From Novosphingobium capsulatum (GTDB lineage: Bacteria; Pseudomonadota; Alphaproteobacteria; Sphingomonadales; Sphingomonadaceae), in contig DQVI01000065.1 of NCBI GenBank assembly GCA_015661825.1, positions 22,430 through 86,429 on the forward strand: 64,000 bases of DNA, in the 5' to 3' direction. Shown piece after piece: positions 47,181 to 55,721 of this stretch. Position numbers and translations under genes: made by a program. Every line of letters begins with the position of its first letter. Position 1 is the first letter of the stretch. The notes beneath the pieces are model-generated. The model was not told the origin of the DNA, did not search any database, and saw only the letters and a program-made list of their open reading frames with translations.

Positions 47181-48530
47181 TCAGTCCTTGGTCTGGTCGG
47201 CGGCATCGCGCCGGAGGGCGGGTTTGTCGTCGGGCACTGCGGGGTCGAGCACGCGCTTGCTGCCCGTTGCGGCGGCGCGGGCGATTTCAGCTTCGGTCGA
47301 GGTGAGGTTTGAGAACGGCGTGTTCAGCGGCGGCCGACCGCGCGTCTCACGGTATTCGTCCGGCGTGATCGCGTTGGCCTTGTATTCGATCGCATAGACC
47401 TCGGCCGTGCGCTTTTCGTCTTCGCGATCAAGGCCGATGAAGCGGAACTCCAGCTGCCAGAATCCAAGGCGGCGGTGGAGCGCATGGCGCGTCAGATAGG
47501 CCGCCAGTTCCTTGGCTCGTGGCTTGATCGCCTGATCCCAGTCCCGTTCTTGCGCTACCTCGCCGGTACTGCGGTTCACATCGCGCTCGATACCCAGGTT
47601 CTGCGGGCTCAGATCAAAGGCGGTGGCAATTTCAGATTTCAGAAAATCCTGATATTTCAGATAGAGCGCGCTGTCGCCTTCCGGGTACAGCCTGTGCACA
47701 TTGCTGCCCTTGGTGCCCGTGATAGGCACCTTGCCTTGTCCTTCGACCTCGGCGGTCCAGTAATTGCGGAAGGCGGCGACGGTCTTCTCGTCCGTGCCTT
47801 CGCCCAGATCGAGCATGATTCCGGGCCGGGCGTTGCTGGTCAGGTTCCCGGCGAACTCGCCGACGCCCAGCTGGCGCGCGATCGAGGTGAATGCCACCTC
47901 AAGGGGCCCCAGGCCAAAAGGGCTGGCCGTGGTCGGATTGGGCCGGATATAGATCAGCTCATCGTCGCGCAGATCGATCCTGATCCCGCCGCCGGTATAC
48001 GCCCCATAGCCCACCGACTGCGCGTAGCGCGCCTCATCGGGTTTTCCAGACCATCCGGGATAGACCTGGATCGAAAGGCCATCTGCGGCATAGAGCCAGA
48101 GCGGGCGGAGCGGATCCCCCGACATCTGCGTTTCGATCGCGCCGGCGCCAACGAGGATGTCTTCGATCACCTGCTCAGCCAAGCTGCGCCAGGCGTCATC
48201 GGCATTCGGGTTCTTGAGGCAATAGGTCGCAATTTCGGCTTGCCGCTGCAACTCGCGGCTTTCCTTCACACCCGGCGCCGGGACGATTTCCCAATCCAGT
48301 TCGACGATCGGGTTCTTGATCGCGTTGATCGCCCGGCGGGCATAGGGCGTCTGAGCGAAATAGCGCAGGTTGCGCGGCGTGGCCTTCCAGACCAGACGTG
48401 ATCCTGTGTGCCCTTGCCCCATAGGTGCGTAGTTCGGGAACGGATTGGTGTCGCGCTTGGGCTGCGCCGGGCGTCGCCCGAAACGAGCGCGCTTGAGGCC
48501 TTCAGCAAGGATCGAGCCGAACGAGGCCAT
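47181..48530 (-). CDS. Portal protein
   Basis: 449 residues, HK97-type portal: N-terminal RNLRYFAQTPYARRAINAIKNPI, the wing/stem region with DELIYIRPNPTTASPFGLGPLEVA and ILVGAGAIE, and NRSTGEVAQ in the late helix. Forms the 12-mer through which DNA passes. Starts 1 bp after the terL stop. Confidence 0.9.
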   Translation of the reverse strand: MASFGSILAEGLKRARFGRRPAQPKRDTNPFPNYAPMGQGHTGSRLVWKATPRNLRYFAQTPYARRAINAIKNPIVELDWEIVPAPGVKESRELQRQAEIATYCLKNPNADDAWRSLAEQVIEDILVGAGAIETQMSGDPLRPLWLYAADGLSIQVYPGWSGKPDEARYAQSVGYGAYTGGGIRIDLRDDELIYIRPNPTTASPFGLGPLEVAFTSIARQLGVGEFAGNLTSNARPGIMLDLGEGTDEKTVAAFRNYWTAEVEGQGKVPITGTKGSNVHRLYPEGDSALYLKYQDFLKSEIATAFDLSPQNLGIERDVNRSTGEVAQERDWDQAIKPRAKELAAYLTRHALHRRLGFWQLEFRFIGLDREDEKRTAEVYAIEYKANAITPDEYRETRGRPPLNTPFSNLTSTEAEIARAAATGSKRVLDPAVPDDKPALRRDAADQTKD

Positions 48531-48531
48531 G

Positions 48532-49908
48532 TCAGGCGAACACGAACTTGTGGCCCTGCGGCGTGATCAATTCGCCAAACGCGCGCGACAAGGCGTCGAC
48601 CTGGTCGTCATGGCGTCCGTTGGGGAACATTCGCATTTCCTCTACAAGCTGGCTGTTCCACGATCCGCGCAGCATCAGCACATTTCCGACGTTAACTTGG
48701 GCCGCGAACGGCTCGGCCCTCGTTTCCTTGCTTCCCGAGTCCGGAGACGTCTTGAAATTGAACCCGGCCAGCAGGCGCCCATGATGCGTGGCCAATGTTT
48801 TTCCGGCCTGACCGGGATCCTGCGGCAGACTGATTTTGACCATGGCGCTGTCGCGGTGCGCAGTATTCAGGATCATGGCGTCGCGTTCATCAGCGCCGAG
48901 GCGGTCGCGCACCATGTCGCCGATGATAAGGCGCCCGTCCTCCATCTGCCCGAGCAGGCCGCCAGCAGTGAAGTCTCCGTTGGTCGTCGCTGCCAAGTCC
49001 CACCCGCGCACCCAGGTAATCCTCTGCGCTGGAACGGCATCGACGATGCGGATGAAGTCTGGCTTGAATAGGCCGCCCTCGGCAGGCGACGGAGCCTGCA
49101 TATACTGCCCGGCAAACACATAGGGCAGCGCGCGCTCCATGCGTCGCAGTTCGGTAATCGTGTGCTTCTCCGGCCACAGCGCATTGCCTTCCGGCGTGAT
49201 TGCCGCCAGGCACAGGTGCTCCCATTCTTCGCCGGTTCCGCCGCCCAGCAGCCACCCAGCAAGGTCTTCCTCGTGCAGTCGCTGCATGATCAGGATGATC
49301 GGCGTCCTGCGGCTGTTCACGCGGGATTGCAGCGTGTGCTGATACCAATCGATCACTGACTGGCGCATCACATCGGACCGGGCCTCATCGGCCTTGTGCG
49401 GGTCGTCGATCACGATGGCCCCGCCGAAGCCTTCACGCTCCTTCCCGGCGCCGAAACCGGTCAGGGTTCCTCCTGCGCCGGTGGAATACATCACGCCACC
49501 AGCATCGGTTTTCCAATGACTGCGGGCCGTACTGTCGAGGCGCGTCCCCGGAAAGATCGCTTGATATTCGGCGCTCTCCACGATCCGCAGCACGCCAGCG
49601 CTATTGTTCGCAGCCAGCAGGCCAGAATAGCTGGCGTGAATGAACTCTGCGTCGGCAGCCTTGCCCAGACACCATGCAATCCACATCACTACCGCCAGTT
49701 CGGTCTTGGAGTACCGGGGCGGGATATTGATAATGAGGCGAGTGGTGCGCCCCTCAAAAACATCCGTCAGCTTCCGGCAGATTGCGGCATGATGGTCAGC
49801 GCGAAGCCATTTTCCGCCGGTGCGCTGAAAGAACATCCAGCGGGCAAAGAAATAGAAATCAGAAGCGGCGAGCAGACGCGCCGCTGCCACTTCCTGCGGG
49901 CTCATCAA
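48532..49908 (-). CDS. terL: Terminase large subunit
   Basis: 458 residues. ATPase: Walker A-like PPRYSKTE (63-70), Walker B AIVIDDPHK (164-172). Nuclease: Asp304 in RGWDLA and a late DDQVDAL motif. Packages phage DNA into the prohead. Overlaps terS by 4 bp. The PRYSKT form of Walker A is typical of the T4-like/phage Terminase_6 group. Confidence 0.95.
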   Translation of the reverse strand: MMSPQEVAAARLLAASDFYFFARWMFFQRTGGKWLRADHHAAICRKLTDVFEGRTTRLIINIPPRYSKTELAVVMWIAWCLGKAADAEFIHASYSGLLAANNSAGVLRIVESAEYQAIFPGTRLDSTARSHWKTDAGGVMYSTGAGGTLTGFGAGKEREGFGGAIVIDDPHKADEARSDVMRQSVIDWYQHTLQSRVNSRRTPIILIMQRLHEEDLAGWLLGGGTGEEWEHLCLAAITPEGNALWPEKHTITELRRMERALPYVFAGQYMQAPSPAEGGLFKPDFIRIVDAVPAQRITWVRGWDLAATTNGDFTAGGLLGQMEDGRLIIGDMVRDRLGADERDAMILNTAHRDSAMVKISLPQDPGQAGKTLATHHGRLLAGFNFKTSPDSGSKETRAEPFAAQVNVGNVLMLRGSWNSQLVEEMRMFPNGRHDDQVDALSRAFGELITPQGHKFVFA

Positions 49909-50651
49909 ATTTCCGATGCGATCTTGCGCGCCACTTCCTGAAATTCAGCAAGGGATTGGAACCGATGCTCAATTGGGCTTCCCTCCGGCCCACTATGCTC
50001 GACACGATCCTTGAACATGCCCAGATGCCGGGCGACCTTTTCCAGTGCCGCCATTTGGTCATGCATCTTTGCCTCGATGCCGTCGCGAGTCTCCTTCATC
50101 CCGGCGTAGAGCAGTCGAGCGCTGCCCTTGAGCCTCCGGGTATCCGCGACATGCGTTCGACCGATGCCCTCTCCGTTGCATCGCGGGCAGTGCGGATGCG
50201 GCTCAGCGTTCCGGTCGAACCCAAATCCGCCCGCATTTGAAGGCTCGGCCCCAGGTTTCTTTCGGTCGCGGGCCTTGGCGCACGCTTCCTCCCATTCACT
50301 GACATCGAGCCAATGGTAGAGGTGCTTGTCGCCATGGCAGTAGCGGCATGCGCAACGGCGGTATTGGCTGATCTCGTTGGGGTCGGCTGTGGCGATAGCC
50401 CAGAGCCGCTCCAACACGCGATCAGCGGTAATCTCGGTCCGTTCCGCGCGGGCGTCCATTGCGGCCTGGATCTGCTCCGCAATGTGCGGGCGCTTGAGCA
50501 GCCGGGAAGCCGCAGTCCGGGCGCTGTGCCGGTTGCGCTTTGCGCCACCGTATCCTGCCGCGAGTGCGGCGCGCGTCGCATTCTGGTCCGGGTCGGCCAG
50601 ATATTCGCGCACGAAGGCGGCCTCAAGATCGCTGTCGCGACGAGTTGCCAT
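49905..50651 (-). CDS. terS: Terminase small subunit with zinc-ribbon insertion
   Basis: 248 residues from ATG 50651 (GAGGA upstream). N-terminal helix-turn-helix (FVREYLADPDQNATRAALAAGYGG, then SRLLKRPHIAEQI) as in the Terminase_2 family. In the middle are two Cys pairs, CRYC and CPRC, about 55 residues apart, with CPRCNGEG like a zinc ribbon. The C terminus is helical and would meet TerL. Binds the pac or cos site. Confidence 0.85.
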   Translation of the reverse strand: MATRRDSDLEAAFVREYLADPDQNATRAALAAGYGGAKRNRHSARTAASRLLKRPHIAEQIQAAMDARAERTEITADRVLERLWAIATADPNEISQYRRCACRYCHGDKHLYHWLDVSEWEEACAKARDRKKPGAEPSNAGGFGFDRNAEPHPHCPRCNGEGIGRTHVADTRRLKGSARLLYAGMKETRDGIEAKMHDQMAALEKVARHLGMFKDRVEHSGPEGSPIEHRFQSLAEFQEVARKIASEI

Positions 50652-50810
50652 GATGTTTCCTCGGGGTGGCGCCCCGATACCGCACGGCGCGGGGCAGGCC
50701 GGCGGCGCCAGCAAGCCCGCGACGTGGGAGATGCCGGATCGCCTCCTTTCCGCTGTTGCTGGGCCGTGCTGGCCGGGGTGTCAGGGCGGCAGAAGGCCCT
50801 GAAACGAAAA

Positions 50811-50838
50811 CGCCCGCAAGCCGATATGGCTGCGGGCG
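50811..50838 (-). terminator. Intrinsic terminator between early region and terS
   Basis: Minus strand: CGCCCGCA...TGCGGGCG with inner pairs GCC/GGC, then TTTTCGTTT. It ends transcription from the 71-residue gene and insulates the late operon; the late promoter should lie in 50652-50810. Confidence 0.85.
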
Positions 50839-50888
50839 CATTTGTGAATGCTGAGAAGGTACGCTAGTTGCTACTCACGCGCAAGGGG

Positions 50889-51104
50889 TCACCCATCAGC
50901 GGTTCGAATGGCATCAGCAATCGCGCCAAGGCCCACGTCCAAGCGCTCTCCGACAAAATCCAAATCGAGCGCGGCAGCAGCCTTCTTTTGGGCATCCGCA
51001 AGCTGAAGGATAGCATAAGCGATCGCATACCCGCTATCAGTTCGAGCCCTGTCCTCAATGAAATCAGCGATATGTTGCGTCCTCGACATCAAGTCCATCT
51101 CCAT
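50889..51104 (-). CDS. Small hypothetical phage protein
   Basis: 71 residues (or 66 from ATG 51089, which has GGAG 8 bp upstream). Acidic, helical. Divergent from hicA; the shared promoter zone contains GTGTGTA repeats. Between early and late blocks, so possibly a late-gene regulator, but no family is recognised. Confidence 0.5.
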   Translation of the reverse strand: MEMDLMSRTQHIADFIEDRARTDSGYAIAYAILQLADAQKKAAAALDLDFVGERLDVGLGAIADAIRTADG

Positions 51105-51172
51105 TGAGTGTGTATTGAGTGTGTATTAAACCTTGCCTTGTCGTTCAATGGTGTGTACATGGTGTGTATCAG
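51104..51172. repeat. GTGTGTA operator-like repeats before hicA
   Basis: Tandem TTGAGTGTGTA at 51104-51114 and 51115-51125, then GTGTGTACA at 51151 and GTGTGTATCAG at 51162-51172, four copies in one direction ahead of hicA. The last one recurs inverted before hicB. Likely HicB binding sites. Confidence 0.65.
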
Positions 51173-51185
51173 CAGGGAAATGAAA

Positions 51186-51374
51186 ATGCGCAGCAGCGAA
51201 GTCATCAAGAAGATCATGGCCGAGGGTTGGGAGTTTGTTCGCCAGACCGGCAGCCACCGCCATTACCGGCATGCGACACGGCCGGGAACGGTGACGGTTC
51301 CCCACCCGAAATCGGATCTCGCGAAAGGCACGCTGCGGAGCATCGAGAAGCAAAGTGGGGTTAGGCTCCTCTGA
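51186..51374 (+). CDS. hicA: HicA mRNA interferase toxin
   Basis: 62 residues, full-length HicA: dsRNA-binding-like fold with EVIKKIMAEGWEFVRQTGSHRHY (catalytic His in GSHRHY) and VTVPHPKSDLAKGTLRSI. Cleaves mRNA when free of antitoxin. ATG 51186 is preferred for spacing to AGGG; ATG 51180 is an option. Opposite in direction to the early and late phage genes, so expressed from its own promoter. Confidence 0.92.
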   Translation: MRSSEVIKKIMAEGWEFVRQTGSHRHYRHATRPGTVTVPHPKSDLAKGTLRSIEKQSGVRLL

Positions 51375-51416
51375 GGGGAGCCAATCCAGTTTATGTGTAT
51401 TTATGCGCATTGTGCA

Positions 51417-51460
51417 TTGACATTATTACCCCCTCTGTTGATATACTCACTGATACACAC
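51417..51460 (+). promoter_or_regulatory. Candidate hicB promoter with overlapping operator
   Basis: TTGACA (51417-51422) and TATACT (51442-51447), 19 bp apart (or GATATA at 17 bp), directly followed by CTGATACACAC (51450-51460), the exact inverse of the repeat before hicA. It lies in the 102-bp hicA-hicB gap. Confidence 0.6.
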
Positions 51461-51476
51461 ATCAAGGAGCTTAGCT

Positions 51477-51878
51477 ATGGCAACGGTTTGGTATCCGGCC
51501 ATCATCGAGCGGGCAGAAGATGGCTTCAGCGTGTTCTTTCCGGACGTTCCCGGCTGCGTATCGGCCGGCGCTACGATCCAGGAGGCAGCGCGCAATGCGG
51601 AAGAGGCCCTTTCCGGGCACATCGCCGTAGGCGTTCAGCATGGTGACCACTTCGCTGCCCCCAGCGATCTGGACGATCTCGCTTGTGATCCCGAATGCGA
51701 TGAGGTTTCGCGCCTTCTCGTGCGGGCCGAACTGCCTGGAAAGGCTGTGCGGATCAACATCACCATCGATGAGAGCCTGGTTGCGGCCATCGACAAGGTC
51801 GCGAAGAACCGCAGCGGATTTCTGGCCGATGCCGCACGCGAATCTCTGGCGCGGCGCCGCGAGCTGGAGGCAGCTTAG
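51477..51878 (+). CDS. hicB: HicB antitoxin
   Basis: 133 residues: N-terminal partial RNase-H-like HicB domain (YPAIIERAEDGFSVFFPDVPGC, then GATIQEAARNAEEAL) and a C-terminal ribbon-helix-helix DNA-binding part (VRINITIDESLVAAIDKVA). Neutralises HicA and represses the operon. AAGGAG 7 bp upstream. Its stop overlaps the convergent stop of the next phage gene. Confidence 0.93.
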   Translation: MATVWYPAIIERAEDGFSVFFPDVPGCVSAGATIQEAARNAEEALSGHIAVGVQHGDHFAAPSDLDDLACDPECDEVSRLLVRAELPGKAVRINITIDESLVAAIDKVAKNRSGFLADAARESLARRRELEAA

Positions 51879-52099
51879 GCCGCAGGTTTGGTCCGCGCCC
51901 GGGCAATAGCCATCCCGGCCTGAATTTCGGCCATCATCTCGGCTTTGCCCAGGTGCGCGACATAGCTGCCGATCCCGATCAGCATGGCCTTGTCGGCCTC
52001 GGGCAGGAGGGTCTCAATCTTGGCATAGAGACAGGCCAGGTTGTGAACCGCCGCCACCGCCCACATGTCATCGGGCAAAGTCTTGCTGGCGCGCATCAT
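51875..52099 (-). CDS. Small early-operon protein, unknown
   Basis: 74 residues, helical, Met/Ala-rich. Last gene of the early operon, convergent and overlapping with hicB. The frame stays open 33 bases upstream of the first ATG without another start. No family recognised. Confidence 0.5.
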   Translation of the reverse strand: MMRASKTLPDDMWAVAAVHNLACLYAKIETLLPEADKAMLIGIGSYVAHLGKAEMMAEIQAGMAIARARTKPAA

Positions 52100-52137
52100 T
52101 GCGTTGATGGCGGCAAGCTCGGGGGCTGAGAAGTCGG

Positions 52138-52464
52138 TTATAGCAGTCCCTCCCGCCGCAACTGCTCAGCTATCGCCGCCGGAACTCCGCCTTGCATCAC
52201 GCTTTCTGGCTTTGTCAGCAGCCGCACGGCCGCGTCCCACCGGCGCAAGAGGCAGCGCGTGGCCGCCTCTACCTTATCCTGGTTGCCCTTGCGCTCAGCC
52301 AGCGTGCGGGCCCGGCGGTAGAGCGCCATCTTGCGACGCCAGGACAGCGGCACCTTGCGCCAGTGCTGGCCGCAAAGCAGTTCAGTGCCGGGCTTGTACC
52401 GGGTCGATCCGCGCCGGCAGCCGGGCACGACGCAGTTGATGCGCGGATAGGCTGGGCGCGTCAT
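52138..52464 (-). CDS. Small basic zinc-finger-like phage protein
   Basis: 108 residues from an ATG overlapping the methyltransferase stop (ATGA). The N terminus has C-x4-C and C-x2-H spaced as a possible zinc site (CVVPGC, then CGQHW); the rest is Arg-rich and helical. Probably nucleic-acid binding. Unknown family. Confidence 0.55.
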   Translation of the reverse strand: MTRPAYPRINCVVPGCRRGSTRYKPGTELLCGQHWRKVPLSWRRKMALYRRARTLAERKGNQDKVEAATRCLLRRWDAAVRLLTKPESVMQGGVPAAIAEQLRREGLL

Positions 52465-53816
52465 TCCGCCCTCATCTTGATCATGGTAGTAGGCACGTTC
52501 GTCCCGGCATCGGCGAAGCTGGCGACAGGAAGATCGCGCCATTCGCCTTGAAGTTCACCATGGTCGTAGCGGGCCGTGGCTGGCAGGATTGCAACGAGCG
52601 TGCCGCGCGGTTTCAAGAACCGCAGCGCGTGGTTGACGTGCTTGAGGTAGTGTCGGCCATAAAATGGCGGGTTCATCACGACAGCGTCGAACTCTGGCGC
52701 CGGCGGTTGCTCGAGAAAGTTGGTGCAAACCACGGCGTGCCCTTTCCGGCGTGCTTCGCTGGCCCGGCCAGGGTGATATTCGATGCCCAGTGCATGGTGT
52801 CCGCGCGCGCGAACCCCGTCGAGGATGCGCCCGTCGCCACATGACGGCTCGAGTACCCGCCAGACTGGCGGGTTGCCGCGGTAGTCGCGTGGGGTCGGGA
52901 CACCGGCAAAATCGAGTGCAGCTTCTGCCACCTCCGGTGGAGACCAGTAGAATTGCAAGTCCTTCGACACCGCCGTGCTGGCGCTGGGCTTGACGCCCTC
53001 CGGCTCAGCATCGGGCAGCACGTCGCCGTAGAACTCAGCCAGGCCACGATTGATCGACAACAGCGCGGCGGCATCGAAGAACACATGCACATTGCCGTTT
53101 GCGAACTTGCGCACGGTGAGGCCGCGATCGGGTGCGGTGAACTCGTCCGGCTCCCGTCCATCGAAGTGACTGCGCACCAGCGGGCGACCGTTCATCACCG
53201 CGTCGGCACCGGCCCTGTGCTGGTCCTCGATATCGAGCACTTCGAGCCAGTCGAGCGGGGCCTGCCCCCGCACAGCGGCCAGAGCATTGACCATGTCCTT
53301 GAAGCGATCCCGGCCGTAGCCTCCGTGCAAGCTCGACCAGTTTCCCAGGATCACCCGCTTGGGCAGCCCTTTCTTCCCGACGCGGACCTTGCTGTGCGAC
53401 TTGTAAGCCGGATCAAGAGCGCAGAACACTTCGGCGAGGCCGCGCAGGATGTGGAAGCGCGGGCGAATCAGATAATCGCCGAACGTGGCCTTGGCGTTCT
53501 CGACGGTCAGTGGCGGCGGGCTTGCCAGGTCCTTCTCGAACCGGCGCTTGTCGCTGGCGCTGGCCAAGTGGTCGATCATCAGGCGCCGGTAGACGGCGCG
53601 CCACCCCGACAGCAGGAGATTGCGGCGGATGGCTTCTGCGCAGACGCTATCGCGCGGCGCCACGCGCTCGACATAAATGCCCTGAACGGTGGCGGCGGCG
53701 TCCAGCGCGGTGACTGTGTCCTTGAACTGGCTGACGACGCGATCGGCCTCGGCCACCTTGCGCTCGTATTCCTCGACCAGGTCGGCAACAGTGAGGGGGA
53801 GGGCAATTGCACCCAT
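52461..53816 (-). CDS. DUF4942 DNA methyltransferase
   Basis: 451 residues. N-terminal DUF4942 region (about 1-270) and a C-terminal SAM-dependent methyltransferase: motif I EPSCGDGRIL, catalytic NPPF in VVMNPPFYGRHYLKHV. NPPF points to N6-adenine (or N4-cytosine) modification of DNA. ATG 53816 overlaps the upstream stop. No restriction gene is near, so it probably guards phage DNA against host enzymes or marks it. Confidence 0.85.
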   Translation of the reverse strand: MGAIALPLTVADLVEEYERKVAEADRVVSQFKDTVTALDAAATVQGIYVERVAPRDSVCAEAIRRNLLLSGWRAVYRRLMIDHLASASDKRRFEKDLASPPPLTVENAKATFGDYLIRPRFHILRGLAEVFCALDPAYKSHSKVRVGKKGLPKRVILGNWSSLHGGYGRDRFKDMVNALAAVRGQAPLDWLEVLDIEDQHRAGADAVMNGRPLVRSHFDGREPDEFTAPDRGLTVRKFANGNVHVFFDAAALLSINRGLAEFYGDVLPDAEPEGVKPSASTAVSKDLQFYWSPPEVAEAALDFAGVPTPRDYRGNPPVWRVLEPSCGDGRILDGVRARGHHALGIEYHPGRASEARRKGHAVVCTNFLEQPPAPEFDAVVMNPPFYGRHYLKHVNHALRFLKPRGTLVAILPATARYDHGELQGEWRDLPVASFADAGTNVPTTMIKMRAE

Positions 53817-54478
53817 CAAACCAGCTCCCCGCAACCAAGCCGCGCATACCGCGCCAGCACATCCCGATCATCAACCTCGCGCCAGATGCGGGCCCGGACC
53901 TCGATCCACGCGTCGAGCGCATCGACCAGCCTCGCGCGCGCCTTGGGCCAGCTCATTCGGTAGACCCGCGCCGTTGCGAACAGGGCGCGATCGCTCAGCA
54001 CCATGTCGATAGCCATGCGCTTGGGCACCGGGAGCCGCTGTCGCCACACCGAATAGGCTTGCTCCATCCGCACCAGATGCAGGCGCTCGATCAACGCGTC
54101 GCGCGCTGATCCAGATCCATCAACCCTCGCCTCAAGGCTCGCGCAGCGCAATGATGCCGACCGTTGCAGGCTCTCGGCCACAGCAGCGATCTCAAGGGCG
54201 GCTGCAAGCTGATCCAGCGACAGCTGCCCATTGTCCGTCATCCGCATCAGGCTGCTGGCCGATTTCCGCCGCTTGGTCTTTGCCAGATGCCCAGCCTCGT
54301 CCGGCACAAAGGCGTCCTCAAAATCTCCCGTCGCCTGCTGCTCAGGGGTCAGCACCGGCTCACCGGTCTCACGCTCAATTGGCGCCATGGCGTCCAGTCT
54401 GGACTGCCACTGGGCATGCGTCTCGTCGCGGCGCTTGGCTCGCATGTCGCGCTTCGGTCGGCTGATGGTGATGGTCAT
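53816..54478 (-). CDS. Hypothetical early protein
   Basis: 220 residues from an ATG overlapping the previous stop (ATGA). Charged N terminus, helical centre and a helical C terminus with WPKARARLVDALDAWIEVR. No transmembrane part. No recognised domain. In the replication-modification operon. Confidence 0.5.
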   Translation of the reverse strand: MTITISRPKRDMRAKRRDETHAQWQSRLDAMAPIERETGEPVLTPEQQATGDFEDAFVPDEAGHLAKTKRRKSASSLMRMTDNGQLSLDQLAAALEIAAVAESLQRSASLRCASLEARVDGSGSARDALIERLHLVRMEQAYSVWRQRLPVPKRMAIDMVLSDRALFATARVYRMSWPKARARLVDALDAWIEVRARIWREVDDRDVLARYARLGCGELV

Positions 54479-54867
54479 GCGATCCCGGTCCTGATGTTGA
54501 TCGATTGTTGATTTCGATAGACAGCCCCGTGGAGGGCTATCCGATGCTGCTTGGTGCCCTGATGGCGTTGCCTGCGGTTTTCGCACCCAGCCGGCTCGGG
54601 GGCGCAAATTTCAGCATGCTCAGCATTGCTTGGCGCGGCGCCCCATCCAAAAACAGCGCCCCGGCCTGTGCCGGCGGCGAAAACGGTGATGACGCGGTGC
54701 CCTTTGAGCATCACACGGTGCCCGGTGGGCAGGCGCACGCATGGCGCGCCGAAATCTGCGGCCAGCTCGATCACCGGGCCCGATAGCAGCGCCAGCACAT
54801 CGCGATCAGGAAGGTTGCGGACCTGATCCTGATAGCGCTGGATTGCGTAGGTGGTGACGTGGATCAT
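54475..54867 (-). CDS. Hypothetical early protein
   Basis: 130 residues. The first 75 look like a compact alpha/beta fold (AIQRYQDQVRNLPDRDVLALL, then RVMLKGHRVITVF) seen in small phage proteins. The tail is polar. Overlaps both neighbours by 4 bp. Function unknown. Confidence 0.5.
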   Translation of the reverse strand: MIHVTTYAIQRYQDQVRNLPDRDVLALLSGPVIELAADFGAPCVRLPTGHRVMLKGHRVITVFAAGTGRGAVFGWGAAPSNAEHAEICAPEPAGCENRRQRHQGTKQHRIALHGAVYRNQQSINIRTGIA

Positions 54868-55721
54868 GCTACCCGCGCCTCCCTGTCTCCGCTCGATCGG
54901 CTATTCCGAACCTTCCAGCGTTCAAACTCAGCCGGGGGCATCATCGCACTGGCCTCATCCTCGCTCAGATCACGCGGCGGGAAGCGGCGGTCGAATGCCT
55001 TGCGCTGCTCGTCCTCGGCCCGCTGCTTGGCTGCCAAGCGCTCAGCACCGTTGCGCAGAACCACAGCCATGAACGCGGCGGGATCATCAGCTCCAGCCCC
55101 GCTGTTCTCGGCTTTTGCCAGGTCGAGCGCATGCCTGACGGCGGGCAGGCCGTGGTCCTTCACCCACCGGGCGATCTGGCCCGAACGCTTGGTGCCCAAG
55201 TATGCCTTCGCATCATCCCACAGTGCTTTCTCGGGACTGGCTTCCGGATCGCCCAATCCCCCGTTCAGGGGGTTTGGGGGTTCTATCTGGTTTCTGGTTT
55301 CTGGTTCGCGCGAATAGCCAGAATTTTGCTTATCTTTTGCCAGATCATTTTCGTTGTTTTCATTGGAATTTTTCGCATTTTCAGATTTCTTTCGCGCACC
55401 TTTCAAACCGTTTTCAGCGCGTTTTCGGCTCGTTTTCAGCGCGTTTTCGATCTCTTTTTTCGCGCGAGAATTGAACAGATCGCCGTCGCTGGTGACGTAG
55501 ATTTTGCCCTTGGCGATCAGGGCTGCGCGAAGCGAATGCCACTTGCGGAGAGATACCCCCATGTAGCCAGCGAGCAGTCGATCGCTGTCCGCGACCGGGC
55601 CGCCCTTATCGTACATGAGGTCGAGCAGCGTCTGGAACGCGCCCCGCTCCTCGAGGGTCATCGACAGCGCACCGGCCAGCGCATCGCTGTGGTAGCGCTT
55701 ATGGAAGGGTAGCGCGCTCAT
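54864..55721 (-). CDS. DUF1376/YdaU-family replication protein
   Basis: 285 residues. The N terminus (LPFHKRYHSDALAGALSMTLEERGAFQTLLDLMY) is the DUF1376 winged-helix start found in phage replication proteins; a Lys/Asn/Glu-rich hinge at about 95-150 is AT-rich in DNA; a C-terminal helical part may meet the helicase. Upstream dnaB stop overlaps its ATG (ATGA). Likely the initiator and helicase-loading partner, so the phage origin may be in or near this gene. Confidence 0.8.
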   Translation of the reverse strand: MSALPFHKRYHSDALAGALSMTLEERGAFQTLLDLMYDKGGPVADSDRLLAGYMGVSLRKWHSLRAALIAKGKIYVTSDGDLFNSRAKKEIENALKTSRKRAENGLKGARKKSENAKNSNENNENDLAKDKQNSGYSREPETRNQIEPPNPLNGGLGDPEASPEKALWDDAKAYLGTKRSGQIARWVKDHGLPAVRHALDLAKAENSGAGADDPAAFMAVVLRNGAERLAAKQRAEDEQRKAFDRRFPPRDLSEDEASAMMPPAEFERWKVRNSRSSGDREARVA

